Shown here piece by piece: positions 1 to 6,180 of a stretch of 10,891 nucleotides of DNA; positions within the stretch are counted from its first letter, which is position 1; every line of letters starts with the position of its first letter. A model generated the notes under the pieces. It was not told the origin of the DNA, ran no database searches, and was given only the letters and a program-made list of their open reading frames with translations. The DNA lies in NCBI GenBank assembly GCA_029864785.1, contig JAOTST010000019.1, positions 1 through 10,891 on the forward strand, in the 5' to 3' direction. The translations under genes and the position numbers were made by a program. The stretch comes from Chromatiales bacterium (GTDB lineage: Bacteria; Pseudomonadota; Gammaproteobacteria; Thiohalomonadales; Thiohalomonadaceae).

Positions 1-855
1 CCGATGGTGAAAGTGCCCTAGCTCATGAGCCAAAACGGCCTCTATCTCATCGCCATTTAGTTCACTAAGAAGGGTGTCGAAGAATACGATACGCTTGTTG
101 CGACCCAATCCAGTGAAATAGGCGTTACCGTGGCGTGAACGCTTTGAACCATCCATGACGAAGATGCCGCTGGAATGAAATCCGCATCGTGTCATTAACG
201 TTTTTATTCGTGTGACCAACTCACTATCTTCCAGTGGTGAAAATTTGTTAAACAGTGGGGCGATGAAGGAGGGGTAGGCCCACATCATTAGCAGAGAAAA
301 GCTAAACCAGGTGAGCCATACATAGATCCACCACTGTGGTCCACTTTCAAGCATCAGCCATAGAATAAGCGCTAGTAGCGGGGTACCAATAAGGATAGAG
401 AGCAGAATCTGTTTAACTAGATCGCCAATAAAAGTCTTCGTGGTTGTCTGGTTGAAACCGAAGCGTTGTTCAATGCTAAAGGTGCTGTAGATTGAAAAGG
501 GGAGAGAGATCACAGAGAGGGTAATCATAAAAGAGAGAATGACGCCGACACCTGACCAAACTGCGGGAAGTTGTAACGCATACCACTGTTGGTCGAGCCA
601 CTCTAATCCGCCACCAAAGGTCCACAGCAGTAACAATATTACGCCGTAAATTGATTCAACTACGCCTAACTTTAGTTTGCTACTGGTGTAGTCGGCCGCT
701 TTTTGGTGATCATTCAGAGTGACTTTGTTGGCAAAGTCTGCGGGAACTTGGGCTCGATTATTTTGAACAGAACGGTATTGGCGAAAGCTGAGATAGAGTC
801 CTGAAAGGGTCGTCGTTACAAGCAGTAGGATAAAAATTTGACCAAATAGGTGCAT
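1..855 (-). CDS. M48-family (Ste24/CAAX-protease-like) membrane metalloendopeptidase, C-terminus cut by window edge
   Basis: Zinc-dependent endopeptidase predicted to sit in the inner membrane. The reading frame is open from ATG at 855 to the window edge, giving 285 residues. The N-terminal part is hydrophobic, with likely membrane segments near residues 3-22, 66-82, 97-120, 146-166 and 174-193. Then come family-typical stretches: FGFNQTT near 132-138, and YPSFIAPLFNKFSPLED near 194-210. The zinc-binding HExxH motif is HELGH at 277-281, the last thing visible; the third zinc ligand lies beyond the edge. The start is supported by an AAGG Shine-Dalgarno on the minus strand (complement of 861-864). 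The gene is divergent from orn. In E. coli the gene divergent from orn is rsgA, so this neighbour differs. Bacterial homologues are thought to act in membrane-protein quality control, but the substrate cannot be read from the sequence. The family call is firm, the physiological role unknown. Confidence 0.93.
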   Translation of the reverse strand, partial: MHLFGQIFILLLVTTTLSGLYLSFRQYRSVQNNRAQVPADFANKVTLNDHQKAADYTSSKLKLGVVESIYGVILLLLWTFGGGLEWLDQQWYALQLPAVWSGVGVILSFMITLSVISLPFSIYSTFSIEQRFGFNQTTTKTFIGDLVKQILLSILIGTPLLALILWLMLESGPQWWIYVWLTWFSFSLLMMWAYPSFIAPLFNKFSPLEDSELVTRIKTLMTRCGFHSSGIFVMDGSKRSRHGNAYFTGLGRNKRIVFFDTLLSELNGDEIEAVLAHELGHFHHR

Positions 856-982
856 AGGTGCCTTTTGTTCCCATATTTTGGGTTAATTAGTGGATTAAGC
901 AACAACGGAAGGGTAGCTTTTGATAGTATGGTTGGCAAGTTTCAATGACCCTATTTGGGCGGATAGAGAGAGGGAATAGATA
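856..982. other. Divergent intergenic region between the M48 peptidase and orn
   Basis: This 127-bp stretch must hold the promoters of both divergent genes. I found no convincing -35/-10 pair on either strand and no -24/-12 element. A TTGATA at 920-925 has no good -10 partner at normal spacing. There is a short inverted repeat (CCCA, five bases, TGGG) near the peptidase side. The orn Shine-Dalgarno is the purine-rich AGAGAGGGA at about 967-975. Confidence 0.5.
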
Positions 983-1525
983 ATGGGGGCAAACAGTGAT
1001 CGCCTTATCTGGATCGATCTAGAGATGACGGGGCTTGATCCACAACAAAACCGTATTATTGAGATCGCTACTATCGTAACTGATGCCGATCTTAATGAGA
1101 TTGCCGTAGGACCCATGTTGGCGATTTATCAGGATGAGTCAGAGCTGGCCAAGATGGATGAGTGGAATCAGAGCCACCACTCAAGTTCAGGCTTGCTTCA
1201 ACGGGTAGAGCAAAGCAAAATTAGCGCGCTAAAGGCAGAGCAGGAGACGCTCGAATTTTTACGAGAACACCTTGCGGAGGGGGACTCTCCGATGTGTGGT
1301 AACAGTATTTGCCAGGATCGCCGCTTTTTAGCCAACTGGATGCCTGATTTAGAGGCATTTTTTCACTATCGTAATCTTGATGTTAGCTCGCTTAAGGAGC
1401 TGGCACGGCGCTGGTACCCAGAAGAGTTGAAAGGGTTGGTAAAACAGGGAGCACACCTTGCGCTGGACGATATCCGCGACTCTATTGATGAGTTGCGCTA
1501 CTATCGCGAAACCATTTTGCGCTAG
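983..1525 (+). CDS. orn: Oligoribonuclease (3'-5' exoribonuclease, DEDDh family)
   Basis: Cytoplasmic exonuclease that degrades two- to five-nucleotide RNAs to mononucleotides. It finishes mRNA decay and clears pGpG made when c-di-GMP is hydrolysed. The protein is 180 residues, against 181 in E. coli, and aligns almost without gaps from its first residues (MGAN versus MSAN). All five DEDDh catalytic residues are visible at the expected places: D12 and E14 in [11 protein letters not shown]112 in the [11 protein letters not shown] stretch, and H158 with D163 in [10 protein letters not shown]. The start is supported by a purine-rich Shine-Dalgarno (AGAGAGGGA, about 967-975) and by the homologous N-terminus. 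The gene is divergent from the M48 peptidase and lies 129 bp upstream of the fliL start on the same strand. I see no terminator hairpin after it, so some read-through into the flagellar genes is possible. Confidence 0.97.
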   Translation: MGANSDRLIWIDLEMTGLDPQQNRIIEIATIVTDADLNEIAVGPMLAIYQDESELAKMDEWNQSHHSSSGLLQRVEQSKISALKAEQETLEFLREHLAEGDSPMCGNSICQDRRFLANWMPDLEAFFHYRNLDVSSLKELARRWYPEELKGLVKQGAHLALDDIRDSIDELRYYRETILR

Positions 1526-1582
1526 TGACAGACTTTTGACGGAATATGATTTATTGTGGTTTAAAATTTATTTAACTGTTTG

Positions 1583-1599
1583 AATTTTAAGTTAAAATT
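1583..1599. repeat. Perfect 8-bp inverted repeat (AATTTTAA-G-TTAAAATT) with a further copy upstream
   Basis: AATTTTAA at 1583-1590 and TTAAAATT at 1592-1599 are perfect reverse complements around one G. A direct copy of TTAAAATT lies at 1561-1568, exactly 31 bp before the second arm, about three helical turns. The array lies roughly 32-70 bp upstream of the predicted start point. It could bind an enhancer-binding activator or IHF, but it matches no operator I can name, and AT-rich DNA produces such repeats by chance. Confidence 0.5.
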
Positions 1600-1604
1600 G
1601 GTTT

Positions 1605-1619
1605 TGGCGTGTAAATTGC
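1605..1619 (+). promoter_or_regulatory. Predicted sigma-54 (RpoN) -24/-12 promoter for the fliL operon
   Basis: TGGC at 1605-1608 and TTGC at 1616-1619 have the exact spacing of the consensus TGGCACG-N4-TTGCW. Ten of the twelve defined positions match; the exceptions are GT in place of AC at 1609-1610. The GG and GC pairs are 12 bases apart, one of the strictest features of these promoters. Transcription would begin near 1630-1631, about 25 bases before the fliL ATG, leaving room for the GAGGAG Shine-Dalgarno. In Pseudomonas and Vibrio the matching operon is driven by RpoN with FleQ/FlrA, which supports the call. No start site has been measured here. Confidence 0.8.
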
Positions 1620-1625
1620 TTTACA
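1610..1625. repeat. Inverted repeat TGTAAA-TTGC-TTTACA covering the -12 promoter element
   Basis: TGTAAA at 1610-1615 and TTTACA at 1620-1625 are perfect reverse complements. The four bases between them are exactly the TTGC of the sigma-54 -12 box. The placement suggests a possible operator where a dimeric protein would exclude RNA polymerase, but the -12 box alone accounts for part of the symmetry and no binding protein can be assigned. Confidence 0.45.
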
Positions 1626-1654
1626 TGCTGTATAAATATTGAGGAGCTATTTAG

Positions 1655-2185
1655 ATGGCAGAATAGACAAAAGACGAAGGAGAGCTGGAGCTTGATGGAG
1701 CAGCAAAGTCTTCTAAGAAAAAATTGGTTCTGATTATTGTTGGGGCGGTTTTGGGTTTATTGATCATTATTGGTGGGACTGTAGGTCTTACTCTGATGCT
1801 GGTCGGTAATGGCTCTGATGCACAAGGGGGAGGGGATACGGCCTCGACCGAGAAAAAAGTGATTCCTAAAGATGCGCTCTATGTACCCGTTAAAACCATG
1901 ACGGTCAATTTTGCAGATAAAGGAGTTGCTCAGTTTTTGCAGCTTGATATGAGCATTATGACCTATGATCCAGAGCTTATTGATTTGATAAATGTACACA
2001 TGCCTGTGATGCGTAACGATATGCTTAATTTACTTGGAACTCAGACGTTTAAAGATGTTTCAACCTCCGAAGGTAAAGAGTCGTTACGCATTAAGTTGTT
2101 GCTCATCGTGCAGAAGGTTTTGATGGAGCAAGAAGAGCGTGAAGGGGTCGAAGCGATCTATTTCACCAAGATCATCATGCAATAA
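1655..2185 (+). CDS. fliL: Flagellar basal body-associated protein FliL, frame interrupted by TAG at codon 4
   Basis: Inner-membrane protein with a periplasmic domain that supports the stator units around the motor. The natural start is ATG at 1655, eight bases after an ideal GAGGAG Shine-Dalgarno. Its frame reads MAE, then TAG (1664-1666), then TKDEGELELDG and a lysine-rich stretch, which is a typical FliL N-terminus. Counting the stop as a residue, the full frame is 176 positions: a cytoplasmic tail at 1-23, one membrane helix at about 24-51, a Gly/Ser/Asp linker, and the periplasmic domain to the C-terminus (YFTKIIMQ). The longest uninterrupted frame runs from TTG at 1724 (153 residues); it keeps the helix and periplasmic domain but has only a weak ribosome site. 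TAG is the normal stop of five other genes here, so it is not a sense codon. It may be a sequencing error, a real nonsense mutation, or bypassed by suppression or reinitiation. fliM follows 11 bases after the stop. Confidence 0.9.
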
Positions 2186-2196
2186 GAGCCTAAATC

Positions 2197-3216
2197 ATGT
2201 CAGCAAGCGACCTATTATCACAAGATGAGATTGATGCACTCCTTCATGGTGTCGGCGGTGACGATGATGATAGCGGTGGTGGAGATGACGATGTCTATGG
2301 TGAAGCTCGAAGTTACGACTTTGCCAGTGAGGAACGAATTGTTCGTGGGCGAATGCCCACCCTGGAGATGATCAACGAACGTTTTTCACGACAACTCAGA
2401 ATTAGCCTCTTTAATATGTTACGCCGTTCCGCTGAAATATCGGTGGCTGGGGTGAACATGATCAAATTTTCTGAATATATTCACAGTCTGTTTGTTCCAA
2501 CCAGCCTTAATATGATCAAGCTTAAGCCATTACGTGGTACAGCATTACTGGTCTTTGATCCCCGCCTGGTCTATATATTGGTGGATAATTTTTTTGGGGG
2601 ATTTGGCCGTTACCACGCCAAGATCGAGGGGCGTGAATTTACGCCTACTGAACAGCGTGTTATTCAGATGTTGATGGAGCAATGTTTTAAAGACCTTACC
2701 CGTGCTTGGGAACCGGTAATGGATGTTAATTTTGAGTTCATTTCACGCGAAGTGAACCCTCAATTTGCCAACATTGTGAGTCCATCAGAGGTTATTGTTG
2801 TCTCAAAAATTCAGATTGAACTGGATGGCGGAGGAGGGGAGATTCACCTGGCAATGCCCTACTCCATGTTGGAGCCTATTCGTGACCAGCTCGATGCCGG
2901 ACTTTCAAGTGACCGTACTGAAGATATTGATGATCGATGGGTGCGCTCTTTGCACGATGAGGTAAAGAGTGCCGAGGTAGAGGTATCAAGCATTTTAGCC
3001 GAGAAAGAGTTATCTGTTTCTGATGTTCTCAGTATGAAACCTGGCGATATCATTCCCTTTGATATGCCCGATAAGGTGAGTTTGTTTGCAGAACAGATAG
3101 CTGTTTTTGAAGGTGAGTTGGGGGTCTCTAATGACCAGATAGCAGTCAAAATTACCGGCCAGGCGCCCCGGGTAAAAGAGAAAGATACCATTGACCTGGC
3201 AAGACGACGACGTTAA
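2197..3216 (+). CDS. fliM: Flagellar motor switch protein FliM
   Basis: C-ring protein of the rotor that binds phospho-CheY, contacts FliG and FliN, and sets the direction of rotation. The protein is 339 residues, normal for the family. The N-terminal CheY-binding motif is intact as LSQDEIDALL at residues 7-16. It is followed by an Asp/Gly-rich linker at about 19-33, longer and more acidic than I would expect. The middle, FliG-binding domain holds the GGxG motif (GGFG, 134-137). A SpoA-like C-terminal domain runs from about 255 to 325, with IPFDMPDK near 286-293. The protein ends in a basic RRRR tail. The ATG at 2197 has only a weak TAAGAG ribosome site that overlaps the fliL stop, which suggests coupled translation. 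fliN starts 24 bases after the stop. Confidence 0.98.
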   Translation: MSASDLLSQDEIDALLHGVGGDDDDSGGGDDDVYGEARSYDFASEERIVRGRMPTLEMINERFSRQLRISLFNMLRRSAEISVAGVNMIKFSEYIHSLFVPTSLNMIKLKPLRGTALLVFDPRLVYILVDNFFGGFGRYHAKIEGREFTPTEQRVIQMLMEQCFKDLTRAWEPVMDVNFEFISREVNPQFANIVSPSEVIVVSKIQIELDGGGGEIHLAMPYSMLEPIRDQLDAGLSSDRTEDIDDRWVRSLHDEVKSAEVEVSSILAEKELSVSDVLSMKPGDIIPFDMPDKVSLFAEQIAVFEGELGVSNDQIAVKITGQAPRVKEKDTIDLARRRR

Positions 3217-3240
3217 AGATAGAGAGAATGGAGAATTACG

Positions 3241-3672
3241 ATGAGTGATGATACTGAAGATCAAAATGGTGAGGAGATGACGGACGATTGGGCCGATGCA
3301 TTTGCTGAGCAGGAGGAGTCAGAACAGGGTGATGCCGATGCATTAATTGCTGAGGCGGAGGCCGCAACGCTGCCTAATCTTGATGACTCCGGAGTGGCAC
3401 CTGCCTCAGAAGATGTCAATATGGATGTGATTCTTGATATTCCGGTAACCATTCAGATGGAGATTGGACGTACCAAGGTTAATATTCGTAATCTACTACA
3501 ACTCAATCAGGGCTCCGTTGTTGAGCTCGACAGGCTGGCTGGTGAGCCACTTGATGTGTTGGTCAACAATACCCTGATAGCCCATGGCGAGGTGGTTGTG
3601 GTTAACGAGAAGTACGGGATTCGTTTAACCGATGTTATTAGCCCAGCCGAGCGCGTTAAAAAGCTTAAATAG
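3241..3672 (+). CDS. fliN: Flagellar motor switch protein FliN
   Basis: Lower C-ring protein that pairs with FliM and helps dock the export ATPase complex through FliH. The protein is 143 residues. The N-terminal 60 are very acidic and Ala-rich and probably disordered, as in many FliN proteins. The SpoA domain covers about 63-138, with VILDIPVTIQMEIG at 63-76 and GEVVVVNEKYGIRLTDV at 116-132 as recognisable family stretches. A GGAGAA Shine-Dalgarno seven or so bases upstream supports the ATG. The gene ends in TAG at 3670-3672, and the likely fliO start lies ten bases further on. Confidence 0.98.
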   Translation: MSDDTEDQNGEEMTDDWADAFAEQEESEQGDADALIAEAEAATLPNLDDSGVAPASEDVNMDVILDIPVTIQMEIGRTKVNIRNLLQLNQGSVVELDRLAGEPLDVLVNNTLIAHGEVVVVNEKYGIRLTDVISPAERVKKLK

Positions 3673-3682
3673 GGCGATTACA

Positions 3683-4117
3683 TTGCGTTTATTAACATCA
3701 CTCACTCTTTTTCTGGTTGCACCCTGCCTTTATGCGGCAGATGGTATTGCGACAAATGTGAGCAGTCACGCAGCGAGCGATCCCATTTCAACAGGGAGCA
3801 TCTTTCAGCTCATATTGATGCTGTTATTTGTTGTGGGGCTCATTCTATTTGCCGCATGGTTTTTTCGTCGAATAGGGCAGTTTGGTGGGGTTCATAATCA
3901 GGCGATCCGGTATCTGGGTGGGATCTCTGTGGGACAACGGGAACGTATCGTGTTGATTGAGGTGGGTGATACTCAACTGTTAGTAGGTGTTGCCCCGGGG
4001 CGTGTTGAAAAACTACATAAACTGGATACCCCTATTGAGGTTGATGCCGCCTCATCGAACTCACCATTTGCTAAAAAATTGGCCGACTTGGTCAATAGAA
4101 AAGAGAACGCATCATGA
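3683..4117 (+). CDS. fliO: Flagellar biosynthesis protein FliO (TTG start preferred)
   Basis: Small bitopic membrane protein that helps assemble the FliP core of the flagellar export gate. I prefer the TTG at 3683, which gives 144 residues. It follows an AGGG Shine-Dalgarno (3671-3674) by eight bases. It begins with a clean signal-peptide-like segment: MR, a hydrophobic run, and a possible cleavage site after LYA at about residue 18. The alternative ATG at 3632 would add 17 residues, put a charged extension before the hydrophobic run, and overlap fliN by 41 bases. A second hydrophobic helix lies at about 40-61, followed by a basic cytoplasmic domain. That domain carries the family stretch around [18 protein letters not shown] and [14 protein letters not shown]. 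The stop overlaps the fliP start by four bases (ATGA), a sign of coupled translation. Confidence 0.92.
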   Translation: MRLLTSLTLFLVAPCLYAADGIATNVSSHAASDPISTGSIFQLILMLLFVVGLILFAAWFFRRIGQFGGVHNQAIRYLGGISVGQRERIVLIEVGDTQLLVGVAPGRVEKLHKLDTPIEVDAASSNSPFAKKLADLVNRKENAS

Positions 4118-4860
4118 AAATTATGAATGCCATCATGACGCTAATCGTTGCGTTGCTGCTGCCTAGCGTTGCCTTTGCTATTCCCGGGTTGGATGCGATT
4201 ACCGTGACCAGTAACCCGGGCGGCGGAGAGAGTTACTCACTCAGCATTCAGTTGCTGTTGTTGATGACGCTGCTTACCTTCATCCCTGCGATGGTGATGA
4301 TGATGACCTCTTTTACCCGAATTGTGATCGTACTCTCTATTCTTCGCCAGGCAATGGGATTAATGCAGGCTCCATCAAGTCAAATTGTGATTGGGCTCTC
4401 CCTTTTTCTCACCTTTTTTGTTATGGCTCCAGTCTTCGACAAAATCCGTGTCGATGCGATTCAGCCCTATTTTGATGAGCAAATTGACATTAAACAGGCG
4501 GTATCTAATGCTGAGAAGCCGCTTCGAACATTTATGCTTAACCAGACTCGTGAGCCCGATCTGGACATGTTCACAGGCCTTGCCGGAGAGGAGGAGTATG
4601 CCTCAACCGCTGATATTCCTATAACCGTCCTTATTCCTGCCTTTGTTACCAGTGAGTTAAAGACGGCCTTTCAGATAGGTTTTCTGATTTTTATACCATT
4701 TTTGGTGATCGACCTAGTCGTGGCCAGTGTTCTGATGTCGATGGGTATGATGATGCTCTCACCGATGATTATCTCTCTGCCATTTAAGATTATGCTGTTT
4801 GTGCTGGTTGATGGTTGGAATCTGGTGATCGGCACACTCGCCTCAAGTTTCTATATTTAG
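4114..4860 (+). CDS. fliP: Flagellar type III export gate protein FliP
   Basis: Core subunit of the FliP5-FliQ4-FliR1 export channel in the inner membrane. The protein is 248 residues. A cleavable signal peptide is visible at 1-22 (hydrophobic, ending AFA), as known for E. coli FliP. Membrane helices follow near 44-66, 88-108, 186-208 and 212-235. The conserved [18 protein letters not shown] lies at 65-82 after a Met-rich stretch. The family signature [19 protein letters not shown] begins at 175. A periplasmic domain lies between helices two and three (about 110-170). The ATG overlaps the fliO stop as ATGA. There is no strong ribosome site, so translation probably depends on coupling to fliO. 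Confidence 0.98.
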   Translation: MKIMNAIMTLIVALLLPSVAFAIPGLDAITVTSNPGGGESYSLSIQLLLLMTLLTFIPAMVMMMTSFTRIVIVLSILRQAMGLMQAPSSQIVIGLSLFLTFFVMAPVFDKIRVDAIQPYFDEQIDIKQAVSNAEKPLRTFMLNQTREPDLDMFTGLAGEEEYASTADIPITVLIPAFVTSELKTAFQIGFLIFIPFLVIDLVVASVLMSMGMMMLSPMIISLPFKIMLFVLVDGWNLVIGTLASSFYI

Positions 4861-4868
4861 TTAGTCCG

Positions 4869-5138
4869 ATGACGCCCGAAACAGTCCTTACCGTATTTCA
4901 ACAAACACTAGAACTGCTCATTGTTCTGATTATGATTGTACTGCTGCCGGCTCTCTTCGTCGGACTGATTGTGGCGATGTTTCAGGCGGCCACTTCGATC
5001 AACGAGCAGACGCTGAGTTTTATCCCTAAACTGATCGTGACTTTTGGTGTGTTGATGTTTGCCGGTCCATTGATGTTGCGGATGCTTATTGAATTCACTC
5101 GGGGATTGATAAGTAACATCCCCATGCTTATTGGGTAA
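4869..5138 (+). CDS. fliQ: Flagellar type III export gate protein FliQ
   Basis: Two-helix subunit that wraps the FliP/FliR channel. From ATG at 4869 the protein has 89 residues, exactly the E. coli FliQ length, and it begins MTPETV like its homologues (MTPESV in E. coli). Two long hydrophobic hairpin helices lie at about 15-40 and 57-80. The conserved linker AATSINEQTLSFIPKL lies between them at about 40-55. A longer frame back to 4815 would extend into fliP and is not supported. The start is eight bases after the fliP stop and lacks a good Shine-Dalgarno, which suggests coupling. fliR starts five bases after the stop. Confidence 0.97.
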   Translation: MTPETVLTVFQQTLELLIVLIMIVLLPALFVGLIVAMFQAATSINEQTLSFIPKLIVTFGVLMFAGPLMLRMLIEFTRGLISNIPMLIG

Positions 5139-5143
5139 GCCGA

Positions 5144-5923
5144 GTGAACTTTACTGCGGTAGAGATTAGCGCGTGGATTGGGGCCTATATGTGGCCCTTT
5201 TTTCGTATTGGTGCGATGTTGATGGCGGCACCTATCTCGGGTGCTCAATCGGTTCCTGTTCGTGTTCGCCTCATTATGGCTGTGGCGCTAACTTTAATTA
5301 TCGCGCCACTTCTCCCGCCGGGGCCACAGGTTACGATGTTTGGATTCAACTGGTTCATGATCATCTTCTATCAGCTTATGATCGGTATTGTTATTGGCTT
5401 TGCCTTTCAGCTTATCTTTGCGGCGGTAGTGACGGGTGGTCAGATCATCGCGATGCAGATGGGGCTTGGTTTCGCCTCAATGGTTGACCCCCAAAATGGT
5501 CAGCAGGTTCCCGTATTGAGTCAACTCTACCTGATGATGACGACGCTACTTTTCCTTGGGATGGATGGGCATCTGATTATGATTAAAGTGGTAGCGGATA
5601 GCTTTTCTATTTTGCCTATTGGGATGCAAGGCATTGATGTTGATGCCTTTTATAGATTGGCGACATGGGGGAGTGATATGTTTTCTGCGGCCCTTTGGCT
5701 TGCTCTTCCTGCAATTGCATCACTGCTACTGATTAACTTTTCATTTGGAATCATGTCTCGCGCCGCACCTCAGCTACAGATATTTTCGATCGGTTTTCCG
5801 ATCACCTTGATGATGGGTTTTGTTGTGATCTATTTTACGCTTCCGGGTGTATTACTTCAGTTTAGTGTCATTGTTGATAATTTGGTCTCCTTACTCGATT
5901 TTGTCTTGGGAGGAGTGCGTTAA
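5144..5923 (+). CDS. fliR: Flagellar type III export gate protein FliR (GTG start)
   Basis: Single-copy subunit that completes the export channel with FliP and FliQ. The protein is 259 residues with about six hydrophobic segments, normal for the family. Recognisable stretches include WPFFRIGAMLMAAPI at 17-31, MGLGFASMVDPQNGQQVPVLSQ at 106-127, and GMDGHLIMI near 139-147. The start is GTG at 5144, five bases after the fliQ stop. It gives MNFTAVEISAWI, where FliR N-termini normally fall, and no ATG lies nearby in frame. The last base of its TAA is the first base of the flhB ATG (TAATG), and a strong GGGAGGAG (5908-5915) inside its last codons serves flhB. Confidence 0.97.
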   Translation: MNFTAVEISAWIGAYMWPFFRIGAMLMAAPISGAQSVPVRVRLIMAVALTLIIAPLLPPGPQVTMFGFNWFMIIFYQLMIGIVIGFAFQLIFAAVVTGGQIIAMQMGLGFASMVDPQNGQQVPVLSQLYLMMTTLLFLGMDGHLIMIKVVADSFSILPIGMQGIDVDAFYRLATWGSDMFSAALWLALPAIASLLLINFSFGIMSRAAPQLQIFSIGFPITLMMGFVVIYFTLPGVLLQFSVIVDNLVSLLDFVLGGVR

Positions 5924-6180
5924 TGGCTGATAGTAGTGATGGACAGGAAAAAACGGAACTCCCCACGGAGAAACGGATCAAAGAGTCCCGCGAGAAGGGA
6001 CAGGTAGCCCGTTCCAAAGAGCTAGGAACTTTTGCGATATTGATAGCATCGGGCGCATCATTTTTAATTATGGGCGGTTCAATACTGGAAAAACTGTTGA
6101 GTTTGATCCATGAAGCCCTGACGCCTTCACGGGATCTTATTTTCGATACCGATCAATTTTTGCACATCTGCTGGGTATGA
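5923..6180 (+). CDS. flhB: FlhB N-terminal fragment (flhB split by an apparent frameshift)
   Basis: FlhB controls the switch of export substrate from rod/hook to filament proteins. This 85-residue piece begins exactly like FlhB: MADSSDGQEKTELPTEKRIK, then SREKGQVARSKEL, followed by a first membrane helix at about 36-56. The start has an excellent GGGAGGAG ribosome site and overlaps the fliR stop. After DTDQF (75-79) the frame leaves the family and reads LHICWV before TGA at 6178-6180. Adding one T to the T5 run at 6157-6161 gives DTDQFFAHLLGMILE and joins this piece to the next in one frame of 378 residues, the normal FlhB length. The fragment alone would be a single-helix protein with no export-gate function. 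It may reflect a sequencing indel or a real frameshift. Confidence 0.9.
   Translation: MADSSDGQEKTELPTEKRIKESREKGQVARSKELGTFAILIASGASFLIMGGSILEKLLSLIHEALTPSRDLIFDTDQFLHICWV
6157..6161 (+). other. flhB: Probable frameshift site in flhB (T5 run, one T short)
   Basis: In the upstream frame the codons are CAA TTT TTG CAC ATC. In the downstream frame the sequence continues GCA CAT CTG CTG GGT ATG. A sixth T would give CAA TTT TTT GCA CAT CTG, joining both FlhB halves with no other change. The heptamer ATTTTTG is not a canonical X-XXY-YYZ slippery site, because the first base is A. Programmed frameshifting is therefore less likely than an indel. Confidence 0.85.

Larger units (their letters stand above)
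1526..1654 (+). promoter_or_regulatory. AT-rich control region of the fliL flagellar operon
   Basis: This 129-bp gap between orn and fliL is clearly richer in A+T than its neighbours. It holds a sigma-54 promoter match (1605-1619), an inverted repeat over the -12 element (1610-1625), an upstream array of TTAAAATT/AATTTTAA half-sites (1561-1599), and the fliL Shine-Dalgarno GAGGAG (1641-1646). There is also a weak sigma-70-like pair: TTGACG at 1536-1541 and TTTAAA at 1560-1565 with an 18-base spacer. No orn terminator was seen. Confidence 0.7.

Noticed and set aside
895..1116. Antisense open frame across the orn start
   Set aside because: It has no family resemblance and overlaps the conserved catalytic start of orn; chance frame.
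1536..1565. Sigma-70-like promoter (TTGACG, 18 bp, TTTAAA) upstream of fliL
   Set aside because: The -10 matches only four of six positions and lies in AT-rich DNA; the sigma-54 element is far better and better placed. Kept only as a remark.
1664..1666. TAG read as an amino acid (genetic code change)
   Set aside because: orn, fliN, fliP, flhA and flhF all end at TAG where their families end, so TAG acts as a stop in this genome.
2859..3191. 110-codon open frame on the minus strand inside fliM
   Set aside because: It lies wholly opposite a conserved gene, has no recognisable domain and no context; it is a shadow of fliM codon use. The same applies to the other antisense frames at 6528-6788, 6789-7103, 7084-7434, 7358-7618 and 9699-9962.
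4391..4624. 77-codon plus-strand open frame within fliP
   Set aside because: It is an out-of-frame shadow of fliP, which covers it fully with a conserved sequence.
4815..4868. Upstream extension of FliQ by 18 residues
   Set aside because: It overlaps the fliP end, and starting at 4869 gives exactly the 89 residues and MTPE start of known FliQ.
6154..6180. Programmed -1 ribosomal frameshift in flhB
   Set aside because: The direction is right, but the heptamer ATTTTTG is not a canonical slippery site, no clear downstream structure was seen, and I know of no such mechanism in flhB. An indel is simpler.
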